Shown here: piece after piece, positions 44,855 through 54,121 of the stretch
Position numbering within the stretch: position 1 is the stretch's first letter
Layout of the letters: each line of letters opens with the position of its first letter
Assembly: GCA_030652805.1 (NCBI GenBank)
Contig: JAUSPT010000055.1
Location: forward strand, 1-64,000
Direction: 5' to 3'
Source of the DNA: a bacterium
Lineage (GTDB): Bacteria > JAHJDO01
DNA length: 64,000 bases
The notes under the pieces: generated by a model
Database searches by the model: none
What the model saw: the letters and a program-made list of their open reading frames with translations, nothing else
Told to the model about the DNA's origin: nothing
Program-made: the position numbers and the translations under genes

Positions 44855-45539
44855 CGAAAGAATTTTAACAGTTGAAGATGATAAGCATATTTTAAAGCTT
44901 GTTAAATATAATCTAGAAAAAGCAGGTTTCCAATGTACTGTTACAATAACAGGGGAAGAAGCCTTAGAGATTTTGGATAAAGAGCCTGTTGATTTAATTA
45001 TATTGGATATAATGCTTCCTGAAATGGATGGACTTCAGGTCTGCAAACAGATAAAACAGGACAAAAAACTTTCCGCTATTCCAATAATAATGTTAACAGC
45101 GAAAGGTGAAGAAGTAGATAGAATTGTCGGATTTGAGCTGGGCGCTGACGATTACGTCGTTAAACCGTTTAGCCCGCGAGAACTAGTTTTGAGGGTGAAA
45201 GCAATCTTAAAACGCAGGAAATCTCCAGAAGCTGCCAAGGATATTTTGGATGCTGGTAAACTTATAGTAGATATTACCCGTCACAAAGTAACTGTTGATA
45301 AAAAGGAAATAGAATTAACTCTAATGGAATTTAAGCTCTTAGTCACACTTATGCAGAGAAAAGGCAAAGCTCAATCAAGGGATAAATTGTTAGAAGATAT
45401 ATGGGATATAGCCGCTGATGTTACTACCCGTACCATAGATACTCATATCAAACGTTTGAGACAGAAATTAGGAAAAGCAGGAAAATCCATTGAGACGATA
45501 AGAGGAATTGGTTATAGATTCAGTGAAGAGGAATTATAA
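44847..45539 (+). CDS. phoB: phosphate regulon response regulator PhoB
   Basis: The 230-aa OmpR-type regulator has a receiver domain with the phosphorylated Asp in LIILDIMLPEMDG and the K in VVKPFSPRE. A winged-helix domain follows (LTLMEFKLLV, TRTIDTHIKRLRQKLG). Phosphorylated by PhoR it should bind the Pho boxes found here. GATGAGGG is the likely SD. A truncated dprA frame overlaps its start. It is followed after 2 bases by phoR. Confidence 0.94.
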   Translation: MSSERILTVEDDKHILKLVKYNLEKAGFQCTVTITGEEALEILDKEPVDLIILDIMLPEMDGLQVCKQIKQDKKLSAIPIIMLTAKGEEVDRIVGFELGADDYVVKPFSPRELVLRVKAILKRRKSPEAAKDILDAGKLIVDITRHKVTVDKKEIELTLMEFKLLVTLMQRKGKAQSRDKLLEDIWDIAADVTTRTIDTHIKRLRQKLGKAGKSIETIRGIGYRFSEEEL

Positions 45540-45541
45540 GT

Positions 45542-47362
45542 TTGAGAATAAATATCCATTATAAGATTACGCTCCTCTTTGTAATGATTATTGCTGTCAT
45601 GCTTTTTGGAATCTATCTTTATCTTAACAAAAGCCTACGCAAGTACTCCTACCAGCGTATTGAAACAAACCTAATAAAGCAAACATCATTTGCTAAATCA
45701 TACATTGAAGAAAATTTTACTAAGAAAATTCAATCTTATGAATTAGATAAAATAGCTGATAAGATTGGCAGGGACTTAGGTTTGCGCGTTACTATTATTG
45801 GTATTGATGGCACAGTCTTTGGCGATTCAGAGCTAGACGGGAAAAAACTTATTGAGGTTGAAAATCATCTTTATAGACCTGAAGTCCAACAGGCGCTTAA
45901 GGGGTTTTCAGCAGCCAAGTCCGGAATTGGGAAAAGCAGACGTTTTAGCGCCACGATAAAAAAGGATATGCTTTACATTGCTTCTGTTTTTGGCAAAGAA
46001 AAGCTACAAGGTGTAGTAAGATTGTCAATGCCGCTTTCCGAAATTGAATTAATATCAAGCCACTTAAGGGAAACGTTAATTCTTTCTCTTTTCCTTGCGT
46101 TCATTCTGGCAGTTATTGTTAGTTTTGCCGCCTCATTATTTATATCAAAACCGACAAAAGAAATGTCTTTGGCAGCTAAAGCAGTAGCTGATGGTGATTT
46201 CTCTAAAAGGATTTCAATCTCAACAAAAGATGAAATAGGAGATCTTGCAAAGGCATTTAATTTCATGTCTCGTCAAATTAAAACGCGGATTGAAGAGGTT
46301 ACTACGAATAAATCCCGATTGGAAGCGGTGCTTTTGAGCATGTCTGAAGGAGTAATGGTTGTTGATATAAAAGGAGCAATCTTATTGATGAATCAATCCC
46401 TTAAAGATTTTTTGCTTGTAAAAGGAGACCCTGTAGGTAAAAAACCTCTTGAAATAGTACGTAACATTGAGATTCAGGAAATTGCAGATAACAGCTTAAG
46501 ATTAAAGCGTGGGGTTGAATCTCGCGAAATATCTGTTTTCCTCCCAGAGGAGAAAATTCTATTACTACACGCAACACCAATTATTCGAGATAGCAAAATA
46601 GAAGGTGCTGTTTTTGTATTTCACGATATAACAGAACTGAGACATCTTGAAAGAATTCGCCGGGAGTTTGTAGCCAATGTTTCTCATGAACTAAGAACAC
46701 CTGTATCGAGCATTAAAGGTTATGCTGAAACCTTGCTGGAAGGAGCAATGGATGACAAAGAGAATGCCATGGATTTCTTGAAAATAATTCATTCCGATTC
46801 TGAGCGACTGGCAAGATTGATTGATGACCTTCTGGACTTATCTAAAATAGAATCAGACAAGCTTAAATCGACTTTAAAGCAATGCGCTATTGAACCTATC
46901 ATCAAAAGAGTGGTTTTCAGCTTAAATAAACAGGCAAAAGATAAATCAATTAAAATTCAGACAGATATTCCTAAAGATATATCTGATGTTTTAGCTGATG
47001 AAGCAAGAATTGCTCAAGTTCTGTTGAACCTCATAGATAATGCCGTAAAATATACTCAAGAAGGAGACGAAGTTACTATATCTGCTAAAGAGAAGGATGG
47101 GTTTGTTCAAGTTGATGTCACTGATACAGGTATTGGTATTCCAGAAAAAGACATTTCTCGACTCTTTGAACGCTTTTACCGTGCAGATAAAGCTCGTTCC
47201 CGCGAATTGGGCGGAACTGGTTTAGGGCTTTCAATTGTTAAGCATATTGTTCAGGCCCATAACGGGCAGGTTTCCGTTCAAAGCGTATTAGGTAAAGGCT
47301 CCACTTTTAGCTTTACTATTGCAAAAGTTAAAAAGAATGGCAAGAAATTTACTAAAATTTAA
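45542..47362 (+). CDS. phoR: phosphate regulon sensor histidine kinase PhoR
   Basis: The 606-aa kinase has a membrane helix at about 9-31, an extracytoplasmic region to about 175, a second helix, HAMP, a PAS domain (about 255-360), HisKA with the His in FVANVSHELRTPVSSIKG and a HATPase domain (LLNLIDNAVKYT; DTGIGIPEKD; GGTGLGLSIVKH). The large extracytoplasmic domain is as in Gram-positive-type PhoR. It begins at TTG 45542 with GAGGAA upstream, 2 bases after phoB. Confidence 0.94.
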   Translation: MRINIHYKITLLFVMIIAVMLFGIYLYLNKSLRKYSYQRIETNLIKQTSFAKSYIEENFTKKIQSYELDKIADKIGRDLGLRVTIIGIDGTVFGDSELDGKKLIEVENHLYRPEVQQALKGFSAAKSGIGKSRRFSATIKKDMLYIASVFGKEKLQGVVRLSMPLSEIELISSHLRETLILSLFLAFILAVIVSFAASLFISKPTKEMSLAAKAVADGDFSKRISISTKDEIGDLAKAFNFMSRQIKTRIEEVTTNKSRLEAVLLSMSEGVMVVDIKGAILLMNQSLKDFLLVKGDPVGKKPLEIVRNIEIQEIADNSLRLKRGVESREISVFLPEEKILLLHATPIIRDSKIEGAVFVFHDITELRHLERIRREFVANVSHELRTPVSSIKGYAETLLEGAMDDKENAMDFLKIIHSDSERLARLIDDLLDLSKIESDKLKSTLKQCAIEPIIKRVVFSLNKQAKDKSIKIQTDIPKDISDVLADEARIAQVLLNLIDNAVKYTQEGDEVTISAKEKDGFVQVDVTDTGIGIPEKDISRLFERFYRADKARSRELGGTGLGLSIVKHIVQAHNGQVSVQSVLGKGSTFSFTIAKVKKNGKKFTKI

Positions 47363-47367
47363 CTTTC

Positions 47368-47401
47368 CTGTAACGTTACTGTAACAATTCCAGAGTATAT
47401 T
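47368..47401 (+). promoter_or_regulatory. Pho box and -10 upstream of phosphoesterase gene
   Basis: CTGTAAC-GTTA-CTGTAAC is a direct repeat at 11-base spacing, near the E. coli Pho box CTGTCATA-based consensus. TATATT (47396-47401) lies 10 bases downstream as -10. The operator takes the place of a -35, as in phosphate-regulated promoters. Confidence 0.6.
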
Positions 47402-47445
47402 TGTAACTGGATGAAAGCAAATAGAACCAACATGAGAGGAGAGGT

Positions 47446-48207
47446 ATGAACAAAGGGGAAAAAGAGCAAATTCGTAAAAAGAAGATTGTTCACATATCAG
47501 ATCTGCATTTAGGTTCCGCTCAATTTCTGCCAGCGGTGCTGGAGGATGCTATGAATGAGATAAAATCTCTTAGCCCTGATATTGTAATCGTGACAGGTGA
47601 CTTGACATCGGAAGGTTATCCATTTCAGTTTGAGAACGCAAAAGAATATCTTAAGAAAATCTCGGATACAAAAGTTCTTATCGTTCCAGGCAATCATGAC
47701 TCTTACAATGTTGGCTATCTGCATTTCGAAAAAATATTCGGATATCGTTATGTCACACTCCATTATGATGGAATTACTATTTTAGGAATGGATTCCAGTG
47801 AGCCTGATTTGGACGACGGGCATATCGGTCGTGAACACTATAAGGAGATTGAATTTACATTTAAAGAAAATCCCGGCAATTTCAAAATCTTTTTTCTTCA
47901 TCACCATCTTTTACCTGTTCCTCTAACTGGCAGGGAGAAAAACATCCTTGTTGATGCAGGAGATGTTCTTGAACTATTGATTAGGTCGGGAGTTAATCTT
48001 GTCCTTAGTGGTCACCGACATGTCCCGCATCTGTGGAAATTGAATAATATGTACCTGCTTAATGCAGGAACTGTTTCCACAAACCGTCTGCGAGGCAGCT
48101 CAAAACCTTCATACAATATTATTGAAATTGGCAGGAATCTAGTTATTAAACGAAAATATGTGGGAGCGGAAGATGATTACATTCTTGACGTACCTCTTGA
48201 GACTTAA
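47446..48207 (+). CDS. calcineurin-like metallophosphoesterase
   Basis: The 253-aa protein has the five-motif metallophosphatase pattern: HISDLHLGS, VTGDLTSEG, PGNHDSYN, HHHL and SGHRHVPH. It hydrolyses phosphodiesters or monoesters. The Icc/CpdA-like fold includes cyclic-nucleotide phosphodiesterases. Its Pho box suggests that it scavenges phosphate or controls a nucleotide signal under starvation. GAGAGGAG is a good SD. No signal peptide is seen. Confidence 0.9.
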   Translation: MNKGEKEQIRKKKIVHISDLHLGSAQFLPAVLEDAMNEIKSLSPDIVIVTGDLTSEGYPFQFENAKEYLKKISDTKVLIVPGNHDSYNVGYLHFEKIFGYRYVTLHYDGITILGMDSSEPDLDDGHIGREHYKEIEFTFKENPGNFKIFFLHHHLLPVPLTGREKNILVDAGDVLELLIRSGVNLVLSGHRHVPHLWKLNNMYLLNAGTVSTNRLRGSSKPSYNIIEIGRNLVIKRKYVGAEDDYILDVPLET

Positions 48208-48228
48208 CAAAATTTATAAGGTGTACTA

Positions 48229-49143
48229 ATGCCAAAACTTAATAAAACAGGTTCAATGATGACAAAGAGCGTTGTTACCATAAGTCCTGACAGCAATGTT
48301 ATAGAGGCGGTTAAGTTAATGCGGGACAATAGACTAACCTATATCGTTGTTGTAAGCAGTAATTTACCTGTTGGAATAATTACGGAACAGGATATTGTGA
48401 AGATGGTGGCGAATGGGGAAAGCTTTAAGAAGCCAGTTTCAGAAACAATGTCGCATCCTCTTATAACAGCAAGCCCAGGAACATTGTTAAAAAAAGCTTT
48501 GAATATTATGAGAACCAATCATATTCGCCGTCTGCCGATCATTAAGAACGGATATTTAGTGGGACTTGTGACTGAGACACATTTATTGGTTGCTTCAGGA
48601 AGAGCAATGGTAGAAATAGAACAAAAACAGCACAAAATGGAAAATCTGGCTATGAAAGATAAGCTCACAGGACTGTACAATCGCCGGTATTTTCACAGTG
48701 TTATGAAGAAGGAACTAAGCAGAGCAAGAAGATATGGGGCGCTTCTGTCTTTGATATTAATAGATATAGATTATTTCAAAAAAATTAATGATACTTTTGG
48801 TCACTCGGTTGGCGATGCTGTTCTAAAAAAACTTTCTAAGATTTTTAAAGACAGCGCTCGTAAGGTTGATATTGTTTTTAGATATGGCGGTGATGAATTT
48901 GCCATTGTCTGTCCTATATCCGGAACACGCTCTGCGCGGATTTTTGCAGAGCGATTAAGAAAAACTATTGAAAAGAAGCAGCTCAGATATAACGGGAATA
49001 AACTCGTCGTTACAATAAGCGCAGGTATATGTAAATATACTTCTGTGTACTCCAGTATAGAAAAGATAGTGGAAGGAGCTGATGAGGCTCTTTACCTAGC
49101 CAAACAAAACGGCAGAAATCAAGTCTGCGTGGCAGAAGAATAA
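48229..49143 (+). CDS. CBS-pair diguanylate cyclase
   Basis: The 304-aa protein has two CBS domains (about 8-65 and 70-125) and a GGDEF domain with the active site RYGGDEF. An RKVD inhibitory I-site lies 5 residues before it, so product feedback on cyclic di-GMP synthesis is likely. CBS domains sense adenine nucleotides. It is 21 bases after the phosphoesterase, in the same unit. This ties phosphate starvation to cyclic di-GMP; two PilZ proteins are in the window. Confidence 0.92.
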   Translation: MPKLNKTGSMMTKSVVTISPDSNVIEAVKLMRDNRLTYIVVVSSNLPVGIITEQDIVKMVANGESFKKPVSETMSHPLITASPGTLLKKALNIMRTNHIRRLPIIKNGYLVGLVTETHLLVASGRAMVEIEQKQHKMENLAMKDKLTGLYNRRYFHSVMKKELSRARRYGALLSLILIDIDYFKKINDTFGHSVGDAVLKKLSKIFKDSARKVDIVFRYGGDEFAIVCPISGTRSARIFAERLRKTIEKKQLRYNGNKLVVTISAGICKYTSVYSSIEKIVEGADEALYLAKQNGRNQVCVAEE

Positions 49144-49155
49144 CCTCCGCAACAT

Positions 49156-49208
49156 TTCACAAATACTTCACTTGTTCGTAATCCATTCTTCATACTCATC
49201 CTATATTC
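49156..49208 (+). promoter_or_regulatory. Pho box (four 11-bp repeats) and -10
   Basis: TTCACA, TTCACT, GTAATC and TTCATA start every 11 bases from 49156 to 49194. TATATT at 49203-49208 is a suitable -10. The hexamers are like the TTCACA-type direct repeats of PhoP/PhoB boxes. It lies in the gap before the small membrane protein and the porin genes. Confidence 0.5.
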
Positions 49209-49262
49209 TCTAATCAAAGAAAAATCAAAAGTGTTGAATATGGGAAAAACAGGAAATACAAA

Positions 49263-49418
49263 ATGAAGATTGTTTTAGGAATGCTAATTCTAATATTTCT
49301 AGCTTTTCTTGGTTTTATGCATTACCGCTTTTCAAAGAGAACAGCGGATAGATTGGAAAAAATATTGAAAGGAGGTGAGTTAAGGGGAATAGAGATAGAA
49401 GACGAAGGAGAGGCGTAA
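49263..49418 (+). CDS. small membrane protein in the phosphate regulon
   Basis: A 51-aa frame with one hydrophobic helix (IVLGMLILIFLAFLGF) and a charged, acidic tail ending IEDEGEA. ACAGGAAA is the likely SD. It is the first gene after the Pho box and sits 46 bases before the porin. It is too short to assign a family. The helix, SD and placement support a real gene. Small membrane proteins often regulate transporters or kinases, but nothing is shown here. Confidence 0.55.
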   Translation: MKIVLGMLILIFLAFLGFMHYRFSKRTADRLEKILKGGELRGIEIEDEGEA

Positions 49419-49464
49419 AGAAACAAAGCAAAGTAACTAAAATAAACGAAAGGAGATTTTAAAA

Positions 49465-50697
49465 ATGGGGAAAATGAGTAGGTTTCTACTAAGTGTTGTT
49501 GTCTTTCTAGTGGTAAGTTTCTCAAGTGTATCCTTTGCAGGTGAAATTGACATTCTTGTTGAGAAACTTATAGCAAAAGGGATTCTTACGCCGGTTGAGG
49601 GACAGGTTATTCTGGAAGAAACAAAGCAGGAGGTTACCAAAAAAATAGCGCAGGGTAAATCTTACGCTGTTCCTGAATGGGTTCAGAATACGAAGCTCAA
49701 AGGAGATTTAAGGTTGCGTTATCAATGGGAAGATCCTACAGATGCGATTGATCGGAGCAGAGAAAGGTATAGACTTAGACTTGGCGTTGAGTCAAAGATT
49801 AATGATAACATGAAGGTACATGCAGGGATAGCTTCTGGAAGTAATGATCCTCGCTCTACTAACGAAACTCTGGACGATACCTTTGAGACCAAGGGCGCAA
49901 TGCTGGATTACGCCTATGCCGAGTGGCTGGCTGCGCCTTGGGCAACAGTTAAAGCAGGAAAGATACAGGGCGTAAAAAATTGTCTTTTTACAACCTCTGA
50001 TCTTCTCTGGGATGGCGATATTAATCCTGAAGGAGTTTCGCTCCTGTTAAACAAAAAGATAGGAAACCTAGAGCTATTTGCGAATGCAGGGTACTGGATC
50101 CTTGATGAATGGAGCGCTTCGGCGCATGATCCATCTATGTATGTGATTCAGCCGGGATTTAAGTATAAATTCAATGGAAACACTCATTTAAAGGCGGGAG
50201 TGGCATGCTACAACTTTGAGAATATCGTAGGAAACAGCCAATTAGAACACTCTTCAGCAACTAACACTACTACAGGCGGCAAACTGAAGTATAGTTACAA
50301 TAGTATCAATCCAAACATAGAATTCGGTATGAAGCAGCCATTAAATGGATTGGTTCCTTACGCGGCTATTTTTGGCGAGTATGTTGTAAATCCGGATCGT
50401 AGTGAGGCAAATGAGGGATATCTATGCGGAGTCAAATTCGGAGCTGAAAAGGTTAAAAAACTCCATGATTGGCAGTTCAAGTATATGTACAGAGAGCTTG
50501 AGAAAGATGCGTGGCTGGATACATTTCCTGATTCCGATGCAATGGGCGGAGGAACTGACATAAAATGCCATGAGCTGGTTCTTGCCTATGGATTAGGGAA
50601 AAACACGGCGTTGGGGCTTGATTACTACTACGGAGACAGCATTGGAGGCGTGGAAGCGCACCATATTTTCCAGGTTGACTGGACATTGAAGTTCTAG
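49465..50697 (+). CDS. putative outer-membrane porin (phosphate-regulated)
   Basis: The 410-aa protein has a signal peptide (LLSVVVFLVVSFSSVSFA|GE), a short coiled-coil/SLH-like start, repeated amphipathic beta strands and a C-terminal Phe (VDWTLKF), all typical of porins. It resembles the Porin_5 putative porin family. It is likely to let phosphate or phosphate esters through the outer membrane. AAAGGAGA precedes the ATG. It lies between a Pho-box small protein and pstS. Confidence 0.83.
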   Translation: MGKMSRFLLSVVVFLVVSFSSVSFAGEIDILVEKLIAKGILTPVEGQVILEETKQEVTKKIAQGKSYAVPEWVQNTKLKGDLRLRYQWEDPTDAIDRSRERYRLRLGVESKINDNMKVHAGIASGSNDPRSTNETLDDTFETKGAMLDYAYAEWLAAPWATVKAGKIQGVKNCLFTTSDLLWDGDINPEGVSLLLNKKIGNLELFANAGYWILDEWSASAHDPSMYVIQPGFKYKFNGNTHLKAGVACYNFENIVGNSQLEHSSATNTTTGGKLKYSYNSINPNIEFGMKQPLNGLVPYAAIFGEYVVNPDRSEANEGYLCGVKFGAEKVKKLHDWQFKYMYRELEKDAWLDTFPDSDAMGGGTDIKCHELVLAYGLGKNTALGLDYYYGDSIGGVEAHHIFQVDWTLKF

Positions 50698-50720
50698 GAA
50701 ATCACAGAATGTTTTCAATT

Positions 50721-50752
50721 TTGTCACACAATTGTCACAAATGAAATAAATA
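50721..50752 (+). promoter_or_regulatory. Pho box and -10 before pstS
   Basis: TTGTCACACAA and TTGTCACAAAT are adjacent 11-base repeats matching E. coli Pho box halves (CTGTCATA-type). TAAATA (50747) or TAATGA (50751) follows at -10 distance. This is the clearest of the four boxes. Confidence 0.72.
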
Positions 50753-50784
50753 ATGAATTAAAAAACAAAAGGAGGAATAGTCAA

Positions 50785-51609
50785 ATGAAAAGAATGATTT
50801 TACAAGGATTGTTAGGACTGTCTATTTTGGGACTAATGACACAGGGTGTCTGCGCAGGAAGCAATGACCGGCTTGTTATTCAGGGCTCAACTACTGTCCT
50901 GCCAATTGCCCAGAATTGCGCTGAAGTATTTATGCAAAAACATCCGAAAGCGGATATTTCAGTTAGGGGCGGCGGCTCAGGAACAGGTATTGCTGGTTTA
51001 ATTGACGGAATATGCGATATTGCTGATTCTTCACGGCCAATAAAGAGCAAGGAACTAACTAACGCGGTAAACAGAAAAGTTGATCCTGTTGCTCATATAG
51101 TTGCTATGGATGGAATCGCGGTAATTGTGCATATTTCAAATCCAGTTAGCAAGCTCTCTCTTACTCAGCTTAAGGATATCTATACTGGCAAGGTATCTAA
51201 CTGGAATCAGCTTGGAGGAGAAAATAAAGAAATAGTTGCGATCTCAAGGGACGTTGCGTCCGGAACTTATGAGTGTTTCAGCAAATTAGCCCTGAAGAAA
51301 GAGCGTGTTCGTCCTGACGCGCTTCTGCAGGCATCAAACGCGGCTGTTGTCTCAACAGTTAAACAAACGAAAGGCGCTATTGGTTATGTAGGGATGGGAT
51401 ATTTAAGCTCTAATGTTAAAGGGCTGGCTGTGGAGGATATTCAACCTTCAATTGAGACTGTGCAAAAAGGAACATATCCTATTTCCCGTCCGCTGTTTAT
51501 GTACACGAACGGCAAGCCAAAGGGATTGGCTAAGGATTTTATGGATTTTGTTTTAAGCGAAGATGGACAGGAAATTGTTAAGAAACAGGGTTTTGTTTCC
51601 TTAAAGTAG
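50785..51609 (+). CDS. pstS: phosphate ABC transporter substrate-binding protein
   Basis: The 274-aa periplasmic protein binds phosphate for the PstCAB transporter. It has a signal peptide (MKRMILQGLLGLSILGLMTQGVCA is longer than shown here in motif form), then the family opening GSTTVLPIAQ and the GGGSGTGIAGL anion loop, IADSSRPIK and SRDVASGTYECFSK. GGAGG precedes the ATG. It heads pstSCAB-phoU. Confidence 0.95.
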   Translation: MKRMILQGLLGLSILGLMTQGVCAGSNDRLVIQGSTTVLPIAQNCAEVFMQKHPKADISVRGGGSGTGIAGLIDGICDIADSSRPIKSKELTNAVNRKVDPVAHIVAMDGIAVIVHISNPVSKLSLTQLKDIYTGKVSNWNQLGGENKEIVAISRDVASGTYECFSKLALKKERVRPDALLQASNAAVVSTVKQTKGAIGYVGMGYLSSNVKGLAVEDIQPSIETVQKGTYPISRPLFMYTNGKPKGLAKDFMDFVLSEDGQEIVKKQGFVSLK

Positions 51610-51616
51610 GTTAAAA

Positions 51617-52495
51617 ATGAGAAGAGAGCAGAAGGAAAATCTAATCAGAAGACTGTTTTGCCTGTTTTCCCTGCTCTCTATTCTCTTTCTTCTGGGAATA
51701 GTAATAGTTTTATTTAAAGAAGGTCTGCCAATTTTTAGGAAAATTTCTCTGGCAAGATTTTTGTCAGGGAAACTATGGTATCCTACCTACGAACCCCCTG
51801 ATTTCGGGATTCTGCCTTTGCTTTTAGGTTCTCTCTGGGTTACCTTGGGAGCATTGATTATTGCCGTCCCATTGGGTATTGCTTCAGCTATTTACATCTC
51901 AGAAGCGGCTCAACCAAAGATAAAAACGTTTATAAAACCGATAATAGAACTCCTTGCTGGTATCCCTTCCGTGGTTTACGGCTTCTTTGGAATGGTAATT
52001 GTAGCTCCTTTAGTACAGAAGGTATTCGGATTGCCTGTGGGCTTGAATGCATTTACGGCCTCCATTCTTTTGGGTATTATGGCTATCCCCACTATAACCA
52101 GTATTTCCGAAGATGCAATTTCGGCGGTTCCCAAGAGTTTTAAAGAAGCCTCTTATGCCTTAGGAGCAAATAAATGGGAGACGACTATTAGGGTAACTGT
52201 TCCTGCCGCCGCAGGAGGAATAAGCACCGCCGTTATTTTGGGCATGGGCAGGGCTATTGGCGAAACAATGACCGTGTTAATGGTTGCTGGTGGAGCGGCA
52301 GTTATTCCTCATTCTTTTTTCCGACCAGTACGTACGATGACTGCTACTATTGCTGCTGAGATGGGGGAAACAGTTGTGGGAGGCGATCACTACCACGCCT
52401 TATTTGCTATTGCTATAGTTCTTTTTCTAATGACCTTAACTTTTAATATTGTTGCTGACCTTTTAGCTCAGAGATTCAGGAGGAGATTACGTTGA
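51617..52495 (+). CDS. pstC: phosphate ABC transporter permease PstC
   Basis: The 292-aa inner-membrane permease has six membrane helices. The ABC coupling (EAA) loop is EASYALGANKWETTIRVTVPAAAGGI in part, followed by GMGRAIGETMTVLMVAGG. It starts 7 bases after pstS and overlaps pstA by 4. Confidence 0.95.
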   Translation: MRREQKENLIRRLFCLFSLLSILFLLGIVIVLFKEGLPIFRKISLARFLSGKLWYPTYEPPDFGILPLLLGSLWVTLGALIIAVPLGIASAIYISEAAQPKIKTFIKPIIELLAGIPSVVYGFFGMVIVAPLVQKVFGLPVGLNAFTASILLGIMAIPTITSISEDAISAVPKSFKEASYALGANKWETTIRVTVPAAAGGISTAVILGMGRAIGETMTVLMVAGGAAVIPHSFFRPVRTMTATIAAEMGETVVGGDHYHALFAIAIVLFLMTLTFNIVADLLAQRFRRRLR

Positions 52496-53346
52496 AACTA
52501 AGAAAGATTAGAGAATTTTTAGGTTTTGCGATATTAAGATTGGCTACAGTAATTATTCTGTTAACACTTTTTATTATCATTTATTTTATCGCTGTCAGGG
52601 GATTTAAAGTAGTTAATTGGCAATTCTTAACTCAGATGCCTCGTTCGGGAATGACTGCGGGAGGAATTCTGCCGGCGATTTTAGGCACATTTTACCTCGT
52701 TGTTTGCGCAATCTGCTTTGCCTTGCCTTTGGGAGTAGCAGCGGCAATATATTTAACTGAGTACGCAAGACAGGGTCTGTTAATAAGAATAATCCGTATT
52801 GGAATAAATAATCTTGCTGGGGTTCCTTCAGTGGTATTTGAGCTTTTTGGATTAGCGGTATTTGTTAAATTCTTCGGGTTTGGTATATCTATTTTATCAG
52901 GCGGTCTTACTCTTGGAATATTAATCCTGCCCACAATTATCCGCGCTAGTGAGGAATCGCTATTTGTTGTTCCGCAATCTTTTCGTGAGGCTTCTCTTGC
53001 TCTGGGCGCAACCAAATGGCAGACTATTCGCAAAGTGGTATTGCCAAATGCTGTCTCAGGAATATTGACAGGTTCAATATTAGGTATTGGCAGAGCTGCT
53101 GGAGAAACTGCGCCAATACTCTTTACAGCAGTAACATTCTATAGCATGAGACTACCTCGTTCAATATTTAGCGAAGTGCAAGCGCTTCCCTATCATATCT
53201 ATGCTCTGATGACCGAAGGCACACATCCTGAGGCTCAAATCTCTATTGCTTACGGCACAGCTTTAGTTTTGATATTTTTGGTTTTAGGAATAGATTTAGT
53301 CGCAATTATTATACGTAATCGATTTAGAAGGAGGAAGAAGTGGTAA
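52492..53346 (+). CDS. pstA: phosphate ABC transporter permease PstA
   Basis: The 284-aa second permease subunit has six membrane helices and the EAA loop [20 protein letters not shown] followed by [13 protein letters not shown]. It starts with TTG overlapping the pstC stop and ends overlapping pstB by 7 bases. Confidence 0.95.
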   Translation: MKLRKIREFLGFAILRLATVIILLTLFIIIYFIAVRGFKVVNWQFLTQMPRSGMTAGGILPAILGTFYLVVCAICFALPLGVAAAIYLTEYARQGLLIRIIRIGINNLAGVPSVVFELFGLAVFVKFFGFGISILSGGLTLGILILPTIIRASEESLFVVPQSFREASLALGATKWQTIRKVVLPNAVSGILTGSILGIGRAAGETAPILFTAVTFYSMRLPRSIFSEVQALPYHIYALMTEGTHPEAQISIAYGTALVLIFLVLGIDLVAIIIRNRFRRRKKW

Positions 53347-54098
53347 TTAAAATTTCCATTCGTAATCTAAGTGTTTGGTATCAGGATATCCAAGCAGTAA
53401 AAAATGTAAGCCTTGATATCGAGAAAAACAAGGTTACTGCTATCATTGGTCCGTCGGGATGCGGTAAATCCACGCTTATTAGATCTATTAACAGGATGAA
53501 CGATATCATTTTTGGAGTAAAAGTCAAAGGAGAGATTATACTTGATGGAGAAAATGTTTGCGGGGAAGAGATTGATGTGGTTGATGTAAGAAGAAGAATT
53601 GGAATGGTTTTTCAAAAATCCAACCCCTTCCCAAAATCTATCTTTGAAAATGTTGCTTACGGGCTTAAAGTCAACGGGTACACTAATAGAAGAGAAGAAG
53701 TCATGCAAAGGGTTGAACAATCCCTGAAAGGCGCAGCTCTCTGGAATGAGGTTAAGGACAGATTGAATGATTCAGCGTTGGATTTATCAGGCGGTCAACA
53801 GCAGCGCCTATGTATTGCCCGCGCATTGGCAGTTGAACCCGAGGTAGTTCTTTTTGATGAGCCCTGTTCCGCATTGGACCCGACTGCTACAGCAAAAATT
53901 GAGGAACTTATTCAAGAGTTAAAAAAGAAATATACCATTGCCATAGTAACCCACAATATGCAGCAGGCAGCCAGAATCTCCGATTTTTGTGCTTTTCTCA
54001 TGCTTGGAGAATTGATAGAATTTGATAAGACCGATAAAATGTTTACAGCTCCTTCCAAAAAGGTTACTGAGGATTACATTACGGGAAGATTTGGATAG
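53340..54098 (+). CDS. pstB: phosphate ABC transporter ATPase PstB
   Basis: The 252-aa ATPase has Walker [10 protein letters not shown], the signature [15 protein letters not shown] and Walker [13 protein letters not shown] with the H-loop VTHNMQQA. Its length and motifs are as for PstB. The start is GTG, overlapping pstA. An SD AGGAGGA lies in the end of pstA. Confidence 0.97.
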   Translation: MVIKISIRNLSVWYQDIQAVKNVSLDIEKNKVTAIIGPSGCGKSTLIRSINRMNDIIFGVKVKGEIILDGENVCGEEIDVVDVRRRIGMVFQKSNPFPKSIFENVAYGLKVNGYTNRREEVMQRVEQSLKGAALWNEVKDRLNDSALDLSGGQQQRLCIARALAVEPEVVLFDEPCSALDPTATAKIEELIQELKKKYTIAIVTHNMQQAARISDFCAFLMLGELIEFDKTDKMFTAPSKKVTEDYITGRFG

Positions 54099-54121
54099 TT
54101 TTAATAAAAAAGGGGTATAAA

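Noticed and set aside
47446-48207. Reading the phosphoesterase as a specific cAMP phosphodiesterase
   Set aside because: The metallophosphatase motifs do not fix the substrate, and no cyclase or CRP gene is nearby.
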